Below are positions 1 to 6,611 of a stretch of DNA of 64,000 nucleotides, one piece after another. Location of the stretch: NCBI RefSeq assembly GCF_016919175.1, contig NZ_JAFFPU010000044.1, forward strand, positions 151,501-215,500, written 5' to 3'. The position numbers and the translations under genes were made by a program. This DNA is from Leptospira ainlahdjerensis (lineage in GTDB: Bacteria > Spirochaetota > Leptospiria > Leptospirales > Leptospiraceae). Each line of letters begins with the position of its first letter. Within the stretch, counting starts at the first letter, position 1. Under the pieces are notes generated by a model. It was not told where the DNA came from. It saw only the letters and a program-made list of their open reading frames with translations, and searched no databases.

Positions 1-69
1 TTGCGGCGACTTAATCCTATCGAAATCTGGACTTTTTGATTTTCAAAAATTTTACAAGGGAAGACGAAT

Positions 70-486
70 ATGAATCAACCTTTTTCCGGCGGATGTAGCT
101 GCGGCGCAATTCGCTATAATATTTCCGATAAACCGATCTTTATGAACGATTGTCAATGTAGGGATTGTCAACGGATGAGCGGTACGGGCCACGGATCTTA
201 TATGACGTTTCCATCTCGGGTAGCTGTGACGCTTAACGGGGAAGCGACACACTTTGACAGGGTCGGCGACAGCGGTAATGTTAAAACGAGCGGATTTTGT
301 GCAAAATGCGGTTCACCAATATATATGACATTCGCCGCAATGCCGGAACTTTTTACGATTCACGCCGCGAGTCTTGACGATCCGAGTCGATACAAGCCGC
401 AGGCTGTGACGTATGTTAAACGCGGTTTTTCTTGGGATTGCATCGATCCTTCTCTGCCGAAATTTGAAACGATGCCTTCAAACTAA
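70..486 (+). CDS. GFA-family (glutathione-dependent formaldehyde-activating-like) protein
   Basis: A 138-residue zinc-binding protein of the GFA/CENP-V fold. Visible zinc ligands are C9-x-C11 near the N terminus, C28-x-C30-x-x-C33, and C77-x-x-C80 in a FCAKCG motif. The family is named after a formaldehyde-glutathione adduct enzyme, but most short members have no proven substrate, so the activity is unassigned. The ATG follows AAGGGAAGACGAAT, a usable ribosome site. It stands alone, and its 3' flank carries a series of hairpins (524-707). A second GFA protein lies at 26255-26683. The fold assignment is firm and the function is not. Confidence 0.85.
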   Translation: MNQPFSGGCSCGAIRYNISDKPIFMNDCQCRDCQRMSGTGHGSYMTFPSRVAVTLNGEATHFDRVGDSGNVKTSGFCAKCGSPIYMTFAAMPELFTIHAASLDDPSRYKPQAVTYVKRGFSWDCIDPSLPKFETMPSN

Positions 487-523
487 AAAAGTATCGGCGA
501 GCGGGGATTTAATGTTTAAAAAG

Positions 524-707
524 ACGAACCCATTCCTTTTTAGGAATCGCAAGGTCCCCAGTCAATAGGTTCGTTTGAATGGATTCTATCTTTCTTCCGT
601 TGGAAGAAGGGTGATAGAATGAAACCGTTTTTCAGAGAAACCTCACTCTCAATTGGAAACGAAGAGTGTTTACCCGGATTGCCGCCTGGACTTGGCAATC
701 GGGGTAA
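524..707. other. Cluster of four consecutive stem-loops between genes
   Basis: Four inverted repeats follow each other. ACGAACC (524-530) pairs with GGTTCGT (568-574) and encloses ATTCCT/AGGAAT (532-537, 542-547). ATTCTATC (583-590) pairs with GATAGAAT (613-620), with an inner TTCTTCC/GGAAGAA pair. CACTCT (644-649) pairs with AGAGTG (663-668). A 14-bp stem with one mismatch joins 670-683 and 694-707. None has a T-run typical of an intrinsic terminator. It could be a structured RNA, a compound terminator for the GFA gene, or a decayed repeat. The rest of the 487-820 gap shows nothing recognisable. Confidence 0.5.
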
Positions 708-820
708 AGTCTACTTTCTACTATAAGTTCTGATTTACACTTTTAAGTTTATAATCTAAAATCTGTTTTTTCATTCTATAAACCTCATTTTAGAATCCGC
801 GAGTCAGTGAAGTTTTCCGT

Positions 821-1201
821 TTATTTTACGGAGCTTGAGTAGATTCTTATTTCCGGATTCGCTTTGAGCAAGGGTTTGAGCGCGTTCACTACGTCCTTTG
901 CGAACAGATCGCTCTCGAGATAAGCTTCGGCTTGTTTTCGCGTTGCAAATCCGTGAAGAACCTGTACATCTTCTTCGCGTAATAACAGCTCTTTTGATTT
1001 TGCACCCGCTATGTTTTTAAGAAACGGTTTCTTGAACTTTTCATATACTTGGCCGGCGGCAGGTCGATCGTTCGCGTCGATCTTTAAAGTGATTTCGAGA
1101 AATGCCTTTTCGGCAAAGATCATCTTCGGCAACACAAACATAGAAATGGCGAGCAAAGTAAAAATTGATTTACTCATGTTAAGCGCTAATATTTGTTTCA
1201 T
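821..1201 (-). CDS. Small exported protein, unknown function
   Basis: A 126-residue protein with an N-terminal hydrophobic segment (about residues 10-30) ending in a signal-peptidase-like site after MIFA, so probably exported. The mature part, about 95 residues, is charged and shows no family I recognise with certainty. Its length and the phrase ATRKQAEAYLESDLF recall the dimeric alpha/beta-barrel (ABM-like) fold, which is a weak guess. The start at 1201 has a good ribosome site (GGAGAATTATAG). A second ATG eight codons in is possible. It is transcribed divergently from the AraC regulator at 1284, so the two may share control. Confidence 0.7.
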   Translation of the reverse strand: MKQILALNMSKSIFTLLAISMFVLPKMIFAEKAFLEITLKIDANDRPAAGQVYEKFKKPFLKNIAGAKSKELLLREEDVQVLHGFATRKQAEAYLESDLFAKDVVNALKPLLKANPEIRIYSSSVK

Positions 1202-1232
1202 CTATAATTCTCCTTTACGATATGGATTATAT

Positions 1233-1272
1233 TTGCCGATGATGAAATCACATTGTATAATTCTGCAATCCT
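1233..1272 (+). promoter_or_regulatory. Promoter of the AraC gene, with a motif shared at 3402
   Basis: TTGCCG (1233-1238), a 17-bp spacer and a perfect TATAAT (1256-1261) form a sigma-70-type promoter. It reads into the AraC gene, whose ATG is at 1284. The 20-bp segment 1253-1272, covering the -10 box and the expected transcription start, recurs with one mismatch at 3402-3421. Confidence 0.65.
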
Positions 1273-1283
1273 AAGAAAAAAAT

Positions 1284-2114
1284 ATGCAAACCCTCTTAAT
1301 GAAAATGGATTCTTTTCCGCTAAATCGTCAGGAAAGAATATGTATTTGGGGAAGTCGTTGCCTCTTCGCCGGTTACCTTCCGGATTTAACCTTACGTCGT
1401 AGAGCCGCGGCAACGGTTTGTATCGGTTTAGATGGAGAATTTCAAGTTTCCTTGAATGACTCAGATTGGACTCGCTTTCGCAGCGCATTGATTCCGCCGA
1501 TGGTTGATCATTCTATTCGATTTTCCGGCGAGTTTTGCGTTTTACTTTTTATGGATTTGAGCAGTCCTAATTATCAATCTTTGAGATCTTCCAATGCGGA
1601 AATGGAAAAGGAAGGTATTTTCATAACCTTGAAGGAGGAGAGACAGCTCTTTGATAAGGTCGATCAAATTTTATCATCCGATTCGGAAGCATCCATATTA
1701 GAATTATTGAATCAGATTCCACCGTTATCGGAGAATGAATCTCAGATCATTGACGATCGGATTCAAAAGATTGTGGATATGATTACTACGATGCCGCAGG
1801 AAAATCATTCCGCTAAAGATCTTGCTGATTTTGCCGGAATGTCGGTTTCGAACCTGGAACACCTATTCAAAAAGGAAGTCGGAATTCCGTTCAATTCATT
1901 TCGCACCTGGTTTAGACTTAAGTTGACGGTTTATTCCTTATTACACGGCATGAATCATACCGAAGCTGCACATCGCGCTGGTTTTTTTGATTCCGCTCAT
2001 TTTACACGAACCTTTCGCGCTACCTTCGGGTTGCCTCCATCTGAAATTTTCAGAAGTACGCGGCCGCTGCGATCGTTTATCGAAGTGCCTGCGAGTTACG
2101 CGGAATCCTGGTAG
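1284..2114 (+). CDS. AraC-family transcriptional regulator
   Basis: A 276-residue protein with an N-terminal cupin-like effector region (about 1-160) and a C-terminal double helix-turn-helix (about 175-270). The first HTH is around KDLADFAGMSVSNLEHLF. The second includes AGFFDSAHFTRTFRATFG, the well conserved AraC signature. It is related to the AraC protein at 14653-15444, which shares the FR.WFR and F.D.AHFT patterns. The leader is short and has no clear Shine-Dalgarno. It lies divergent from the small exported protein at 821-1201, a likely target or co-regulated partner. The ligand is unknown. Confidence 0.9.
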   Translation: MQTLLMKMDSFPLNRQERICIWGSRCLFAGYLPDLTLRRRAAATVCIGLDGEFQVSLNDSDWTRFRSALIPPMVDHSIRFSGEFCVLLFMDLSSPNYQSLRSSNAEMEKEGIFITLKEERQLFDKVDQILSSDSEASILELLNQIPPLSENESQIIDDRIQKIVDMITTMPQENHSAKDLADFAGMSVSNLEHLFKKEVGIPFNSFRTWFRLKLTVYSLLHGMNHTEAAHRAGFFDSAHFTRTFRATFGLPPSEIFRSTRPLRSFIEVPASYAESW

Positions 2115-2140
2115 TTTTTCCGCGCGCTGTGAAATTGTTC

Positions 2141-3325
2141 TTATCGAATCGATTCTTCCGATTCGTAACTCAGATAGGTTGTCATCCAACCCTTACCTTT
2201 TACATCCACCGATCTACTCGTTTCGATCCGTGATTTGTCGCGCAGTAGATCGTAAGTTGTTTCAGAAATTTGAATTCTACCCGCGACTCCGTGCGATTCC
2301 AATCGACTGGCGGTATTCACGGCATCGCCCCAGAGATCGTAAGCGAATTTTTTTCTTCCGATGACTCCGGCGACGACGGGTCCCGAATGAATGCCGATTC
2401 TCATTTTTAAAACCTTTCCGGTCGGATCTTGTATGGTTTTTATAAACTTTTGGATTTCCATTGCCATCTGCATCGCGTCATCCGCGTGATTTTGATCCGG
2501 ACTTGAAATTCCGGAAACAGCCATATAAGCGTCGCCGATCGTTTTTATTTTTTCCATCCGATATTTTTCCGCGATGGCATCCAGACGTGTAAAGACTTCG
2601 TTTAGAAAATGCACCAATGCCTCCGGCGATACTTTCTGAGAAATTACCGTAAAGTTTTCTATATCTGCAAATAGTATCGAAACCATAGGATATCCGTCCG
2701 CGATGGTCGACGGGTTTCGTTTTAATCTTTCGGCGATACGTGCCGGTAGAATATTCAAAAGTAGATTCTCCGCACGATCGTGCTCTTCTTTGTTTTTGGA
2801 AATAAAATAGAACAAGCTGAAAAACGTAAGCGTACCGGCGCCTATCATGTTTATGACAAAGAACAAAATTCTTAGATTGGATTCCACTTTTGTCGCGGAC
2901 AACTGCGGTTGTAATTCCGCGAACCCGGCTAAGAGCAGGACGATCAGAAAGAGTCCGAACCAGATCAAACCGTGACGGATCGGAGCAAAGGAAAGCGCTC
3001 CAAGCGGAGAAAGAATCGCCCAGATAACAACGGCGCCCGAATTTTCAAAACCTCCCAAACTCAATTGCAAAAGAATAGGAAGTATCAGAATGAAAAGAAG
3101 CTGAAGAAATCTAAAGACCAAATATTTTCCGGTTGCAAAGACAAAAAGTAGGCTCAGGAAACTTAAAATTCCATATCCACCCGGAATCATCGCTGCCCGC
3201 GGGAAGCCCAAAGAATAGTAAAGAATTCCCCATAGAAAACCCGCGGCCGTAAAAACCATCGAGAAGATAATCAATCCGTTCTTGTGCAGATTGTCTTGTT
3301 CCTTTGTTTGTTTCTCTGATGACAT
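2141..3325 (-). CDS. Membrane-anchored class III adenylate cyclase
   Basis: Six hydrophobic segments are followed by a short linker and a class III nucleotidyl cyclase domain. Numbered from the longest possible start (3394), the metal-binding aspartates are D244 in FADIENF and D288 in TIGDAY. The adenine-selecting lysine (EKIKTIGD) and the later D in YDLWGD with N and R in NTASRL are also present, so a catalytically active, ATP-specific enzyme making cAMP is predicted. I place the start at 3325 because that ATG follows AAAGGTATC. Starting at 3394 adds 23 residues with no ribosome site. It is convergent with the AraC gene and divergent from the sulfur operon. What the membrane part senses is unknown. 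Confidence 0.88.
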   Translation of the reverse strand: MSSEKQTKEQDNLHKNGLIIFSMVFTAAGFLWGILYYSLGFPRAAMIPGGYGILSFLSLLFVFATGKYLVFRFLQLLFILILPILLQLSLGGFENSGAVVIWAILSPLGALSFAPIRHGLIWFGLFLIVLLLAGFAELQPQLSATKVESNLRILFFVINMIGAGTLTFFSLFYFISKNKEEHDRAENLLLNILPARIAERLKRNPSTIADGYPMVSILFADIENFTVISQKVSPEALVHFLNEVFTRLDAIAEKYRMEKIKTIGDAYMAVSGISSPDQNHADDAMQMAMEIQKFIKTIQDPTGKVLKMRIGIHSGPVVAGVIGRKKFAYDLWGDAVNTASRLESHGVAGRIQISETTYDLLRDKSRIETSRSVDVKGKGWMTTYLSYESEESIR

Positions 3326-3401
3326 GATACCTTTATAGACGAATAAAAAAAGAATCGGATAAACCCGTTTTTTATCATAACACTGATTGGGCAAGCGTCG
3401 C

Positions 3402-3421
3402 TTGTATTATTCTGCAATCCT
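3402..3421 (+). promoter_or_regulatory. Second copy of the 20-bp promoter-like motif, upstream of the sulfur operon
   Basis: The sequence matches 1253-1272 at 19 of 20 positions and contains TATTAT as a possible -10 box. No good -35 box lies 17 bp upstream. It is placed to start transcription of the persulfide dioxygenase operon. It could instead be a binding site for a shared regulator. Confidence 0.45.
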
Positions 3422-3513
3422 TTCGAAAAGTTTTTTGGAAGATCGTGAGTATTTTAAAAGTGTCTGCAGGATTATACAAGGCGTTTGTATTTCAGAACGT
3501 TATACTGCTACCC

Positions 3514-4563
3514 ATGAACGGCACTCTTTTGTATCAACTTTTTGAAATTCAATCTTCGACCTACACTTATTTGATCGCTGATCGGGAAACAAAAGAAGCG
3601 GCGGTCATCGATCCTGTATTGGAGACCGTGTATCGAGATTTGAATCTGATACGCGAACTCGATCTTCATTTGAAGTATATTATAGAAACCCACATTCATG
3701 CGGATCATATCAGCGGAGCGGACGAAATTAGAAATAATACCGGGGCTAAAACGGCAGTGAGCGCCTTGGCAGGAATCGATTGCGCGGATATCGCGCTCGA
3801 AGACGGTCAGACACTTTTCCTTGGAAGTAAAAAAATAAAAGCGATCGCAACTCCCGGACATACGAACGCATGTATGAGTTTTCTCTTTGAGGGGAGATTG
3901 TTTACCGGAGATTCCCTTCTTATTCGCGGAACGGGAAGGACCGATTTTCAGGAAGGCTCCGCAGAGAAATTGTATGAAAGCATCACCCAAAAAATTTTCT
4001 CGCTTCCGGATCAGACTCAAGTTTATCCGGGACACGATTATCTAGGCCTAACGTCTACAACGATCGACTTGGAAAAAAAGTTAAACCCGCGTGTGGGCGG
4101 TAATCGTTCCAAAGAGGAATTTAGAAAGATTATGAGCGACTTGCAACTATCGACTCCGAGAAAAATGCATCTGGCAGTTCCCGCAAATTTAGGATGCGGA
4201 AAAATAGAAACGGTAAGAGTGATGAACCCGCAAATTCTCACAGGGATTCCGATGGTCACGAACGAAGACGTATTCAAAAAAATCGGAAAGATAAGAATCA
4301 TCGATGTACGTTATCCCGGAGAATTCTACGGAGTGCTCGGACATATTGCAACGGCTCAGCTCGTAACGTTGGGCTCGGAGTTGACGAAATTTTTGGAGAC
4401 CGGGGATCGCTCCGAAGAGATCGTCTTTGTCTGTCGAAGCGGGAAACGTTCTAGCGAAGCCACAAAGGATAGTATTCGTATGGGTTATAAATTCACATAT
4501 AGTATGGCAGGCGGTATGTTGGATTGGAATGAGAAGTTGCTGCCAAAGGAGTTAGAAGAATGA
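3514..4563 (+). CDS. Persulfide dioxygenase-rhodanese fusion (ETHE1/Blh type)
   Basis: An N-terminal metallo-beta-lactamase-fold persulfide dioxygenase is fused to a C-terminal rhodanese. Counted from an upstream GTG at 3445, the metal site includes H83, H85, D87 and H88 (HIHADH), H139 (PGHT), D156 (TGDS) and H197 (PGHD). The rhodanese cysteine is C330 in VCRSGKRS. The family oxidises glutathione persulfide to sulfite, and the rhodanese moves sulfane sulfur. Homologues start close to the ATG at 3514, but that ATG lacks a ribosome site. The GTG at 3445 has GGAAG only two bases away, so the start is uncertain. It is the first gene of a four-gene operon and overlaps the next gene by ATGA. Confidence 0.88.
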   Translation: MNGTLLYQLFEIQSSTYTYLIADRETKEAAVIDPVLETVYRDLNLIRELDLHLKYIIETHIHADHISGADEIRNNTGAKTAVSALAGIDCADIALEDGQTLFLGSKKIKAIATPGHTNACMSFLFEGRLFTGDSLLIRGTGRTDFQEGSAEKLYESITQKIFSLPDQTQVYPGHDYLGLTSTTIDLEKKLNPRVGGNRSKEEFRKIMSDLQLSTPRKMHLAVPANLGCGKIETVRVMNPQILTGIPMVTNEDVFKKIGKIRIIDVRYPGEFYGVLGHIATAQLVTLGSELTKFLETGDRSEEIVFVCRSGKRSSEATKDSIRMGYKFTYSMAGGMLDWNEKLLPKELEE

Positions 4564-4985
4564 CAACAGATTGGATCATGGGACTGATCGGCGGAGCGGT
4601 CATCGGTATCGCCGTTTCTTTAATGCTTTTGTGGAATGGAAGAGTTACCGGAGTCAGCGGTATCGTGTATGGAGTTCTTATACCGGTGAAGGGAGATACG
4701 GCTTGGAGATGGTACTTCATCGTGGGGTTGTTATTGGGCGGGCTCTCTCTAAAAATAGAAGCTCCCGAACTCTTAGCGGTCGAGATACAAACAAAAACAT
4801 GGATCGGATCGCTCGCGGGTGTGCTTGTCGGTTTTGGCGCGATGTTGGGAGGCGGTTGTACAAGCGGACACGGTGTTTGCGGAGTGAGTAGATTTTCGCC
4901 ACGCTCCATCGTTGCAACGATCGTTTTCATGGGTGCGGGAATGGCGGCGGTTCTCATACTCCGAAAAATGGGGTTGCTCGTATGA
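4560..4985 (+). CDS. YeeE/YedE-family (TsuA/PmpA-like) sulfur transporter, half-size
   Basis: A 141-residue protein with about four membrane segments, corresponding to one half of the YeeE/YedE (DUF395) fold. It carries the family glycine-cysteine signature GGGCTSGHGVCG with C100 and C107. In full-length family members such as TsuA, cysteines of this kind pass thiosulfate or sulfur across the membrane. Here the transporter is encoded as two short genes, as PmpA and PmpB are in BigR-type operons. The start overlaps the upstream stop (ATGA at 4560-4563) and its own end overlaps the next start in the same way, pointing to translational coupling. Confidence 0.88.
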   Translation: MTTDWIMGLIGGAVIGIAVSLMLLWNGRVTGVSGIVYGVLIPVKGDTAWRWYFIVGLLLGGLSLKIEAPELLAVEIQTKTWIGSLAGVLVGFGAMLGGGCTSGHGVCGVSRFSPRSIVATIVFMGAGMAAVLILRKMGLLV

Positions 4986-5422
4986 AGTATAATCTTGGCT
5001 CCTTAATCGTCGGTCTGTTATTTGCGATCGGACTCGGTGTTTCCGGAATTTTACAACCGGCGAACATAGTAGGTTTTTTAGATGTATTTGGAAAATGGAA
5101 TCCCACTCTTCTTTTTACGATGGCGGGTGCGGTCGGAATCCATTTTATCACTTACAAATTAATACGAAGAAGAAAAACCCCTCTGTTTTCTAAGGATTGG
5201 TTTATACCAACACGCCGGGAAATCACGCCGGCGCTTGTCATCGGAAGTATTATTTTTGGGATCGGGTGGGGATTGGGAGGTTATTGTCCGACGGTCTCCG
5301 TCACTTCTTTGGCGAGTTTCGAAACTAGACCGCTTATAGTTTTCGGGAGTATCATTTTTGGAATGTTGCTGTTTAACTTTCTGGAAAGGAAACTGAATCT
5401 GAAGAGTAAGTTAGAATCTTAA
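4982..5422 (+). CDS. YeeE/YedE-family (PmpB-like) sulfur transporter, second half
   Basis: A 146-residue membrane protein matching the other half of the YeeE/YedE fold. The signature GGYCPT carries C102. It is probably the partner of the preceding 141-residue protein, the two forming one transport unit. The stop and start overlap (ATGA, 4982-4985) implies a fixed stoichiometry. Two hydrophobic segments lie on each side of a basic loop around residues 60-80. The transported species (sulfide, persulfide or thiosulfate) cannot be told from sequence. Confidence 0.87.
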   Translation: MKYNLGSLIVGLLFAIGLGVSGILQPANIVGFLDVFGKWNPTLLFTMAGAVGIHFITYKLIRRRKTPLFSKDWFIPTRREITPALVIGSIIFGIGWGLGGYCPTVSVTSLASFETRPLIVFGSIIFGMLLFNFLERKLNLKSKLES

Positions 5423-5430
5423 TCAAGGTG

Positions 5431-6240
5431 ATGTTGATTCTCGGTTACATTGCGGCGTTTCTAATGGGAACTTCCTTCGGACTCATCGGCGCCGGTGGGT
5501 CCATTCTCATGGTGCCTATTCTTTTTTATTTATTCGGGCAGAATGCGATACAAGCTACAACAAATTCGTTATTTGTCGTCGGTGTAACCGCGTTGATCGG
5601 AGCTCTGATAAAAGCGAAAAGTGGTCATATAAATTTAAGGACAGGTTTTCTGTTCGCGATGCCGGGTTTTGTAGGCATCTACATCGCGAAACATTTTATT
5701 CTTGCCTCACTTCCTGATATTTTGATACATCGGTTTGGTTTTACTCTCACCAAATCCTTGTTAGTGATGACTGTCTTTGCGATCATCATGGCTTTTAGTT
5801 CTTGGGCGATGATTCGATCAGGCAGTTCCGCCGCGGAAGAAGGATCGCCTCCGATCAAGGCGACCTCATCGAACTTTGTGGGCATCGGATTCAAAGGACT
5901 GACCGTCGGTGCGATCACTGGTTTTGTCGGAGCCGGAGGAGGGTTTCTGATCATCCCGGCTCTTGCGCTTCTACTTAAGTTTCCTTTAAACGTTGCCGTA
6001 GGCACTTCTCTCGCGATCATCGCTGCGAATTCTCTATTCGGATTTGCAATCAGTTTTTCTTCGGTGCAATTCGAAGATTGTCCTTTACTTCTAACCGTTT
6101 CGATCTTGGGAATCGGAGGAATGTTCTTTGGGCAGATTCTTTCTTCAAAGATGGAGGAGCGATATCTTAGAAGAGGTTTTGGTTATTTTGTGTTCGTCGC
6201 CGCCTTTTTGATTCTTTGGGATCAGAGCTTACGATTCTAA
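5431..6240 (+). CDS. TauE/SafE-family sulfite/organosulfonate exporter
   Basis: An approximately 269-residue protein with about eight membrane segments and two internal repeats, each opening with a glycine-rich stretch (GLIGAGGSILMVP near residue 20; GFVGAGGGFLIIP near residue 170). These are hallmarks of the TauE/SafE family. In this operon it most likely exports the sulfite produced by the persulfide dioxygenase. The ATG at 5431 is preceded by AAGG. A GTG directly before it could also serve. It is the last gene of the operon. No clear terminator follows within 300 bp on this strand except the long hairpin at 6556-6606. Confidence 0.87.
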   Translation: MLILGYIAAFLMGTSFGLIGAGGSILMVPILFYLFGQNAIQATTNSLFVVGVTALIGALIKAKSGHINLRTGFLFAMPGFVGIYIAKHFILASLPDILIHRFGFTLTKSLLVMTVFAIIMAFSSWAMIRSGSSAAEEGSPPIKATSSNFVGIGFKGLTVGAITGFVGAGGGFLIIPALALLLKFPLNVAVGTSLAIIAANSLFGFAISFSSVQFEDCPLLLTVSILGIGGMFFGQILSSKMEERYLRRGFGYFVFVAAFLILWDQSLRF

Positions 6241-6380
6241 GAAGATTCGGTAAAACTCTCGCTTCCATTTTTAATCCAGAATCGATACAAACCGGCTCTT
6301 ACATTCGGATCACTCGACAAAAAATCAAACGGATCGAAAGGGACGAATCCTTTGTTTTTAGGACGTGATTCGATTGGATT
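6237..6380 (-). pseudogene. Possible 3' remnant of a gene, reading on the minus strand
   Basis: Between an in-frame TGA (6381-6383) and a TAG (6237-6239) one minus-strand frame stays open for 47 codons and reads like real protein, with VPFDPFDFLSSDPNVRAGLY followed by RFWIKNG. It has no usable start codon. Beyond the TGA the same frame continues open to about 6575. I read it as the tail of a decayed gene, but it may be chance. No family was recognised. The rest of 6241-6555 shows no feature. Confidence 0.25.
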
Positions 6381-6555
6381 TCAGAAAATTCTTATTAGAT
6401 CCCTCAAGTGAAGAATTTGGAAAGTCAAACAAAGACCGTAGATTCTTCTCAGCGAAGTGGAAAACGAAAAATTTCGATAGTTTCTAAAAGGAAACGATCT
6501 CTTCTTTGGATTCCAATCTCTAAAAAAAATCTCTGCTAAGAGTTGATACGTGAGT

Positions 6556-6606
6556 TTTTCATAGGGGATGTCCATCCACTCTCGGATGGAACATCCCCTA
6601 TGAAAA
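6556..6606. terminator. Very long hairpin downstream of the Ig-repeat lipoprotein gene
   Basis: A 22-nt arm (6556-6577) pairs with a 23-nt arm (6584-6606) across a 6-nt ACTCTC loop, with only one bulged base. The stop codon of the minus-strand lipoprotein gene is 5 nt away. There is no T-run beyond the stem on either strand, although the arms themselves carry TTTT/AAAA. It probably ends transcription from one or both sides or protects a 3' end. Confidence 0.6.
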
Positions 6607-6611
6607 TCGAA

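Noticed and set aside
524..707. Integron attC site
   Set aside because: The expected GTTRRRY and RYYYAAC ends are not present at the outer stem and no integrase is nearby.
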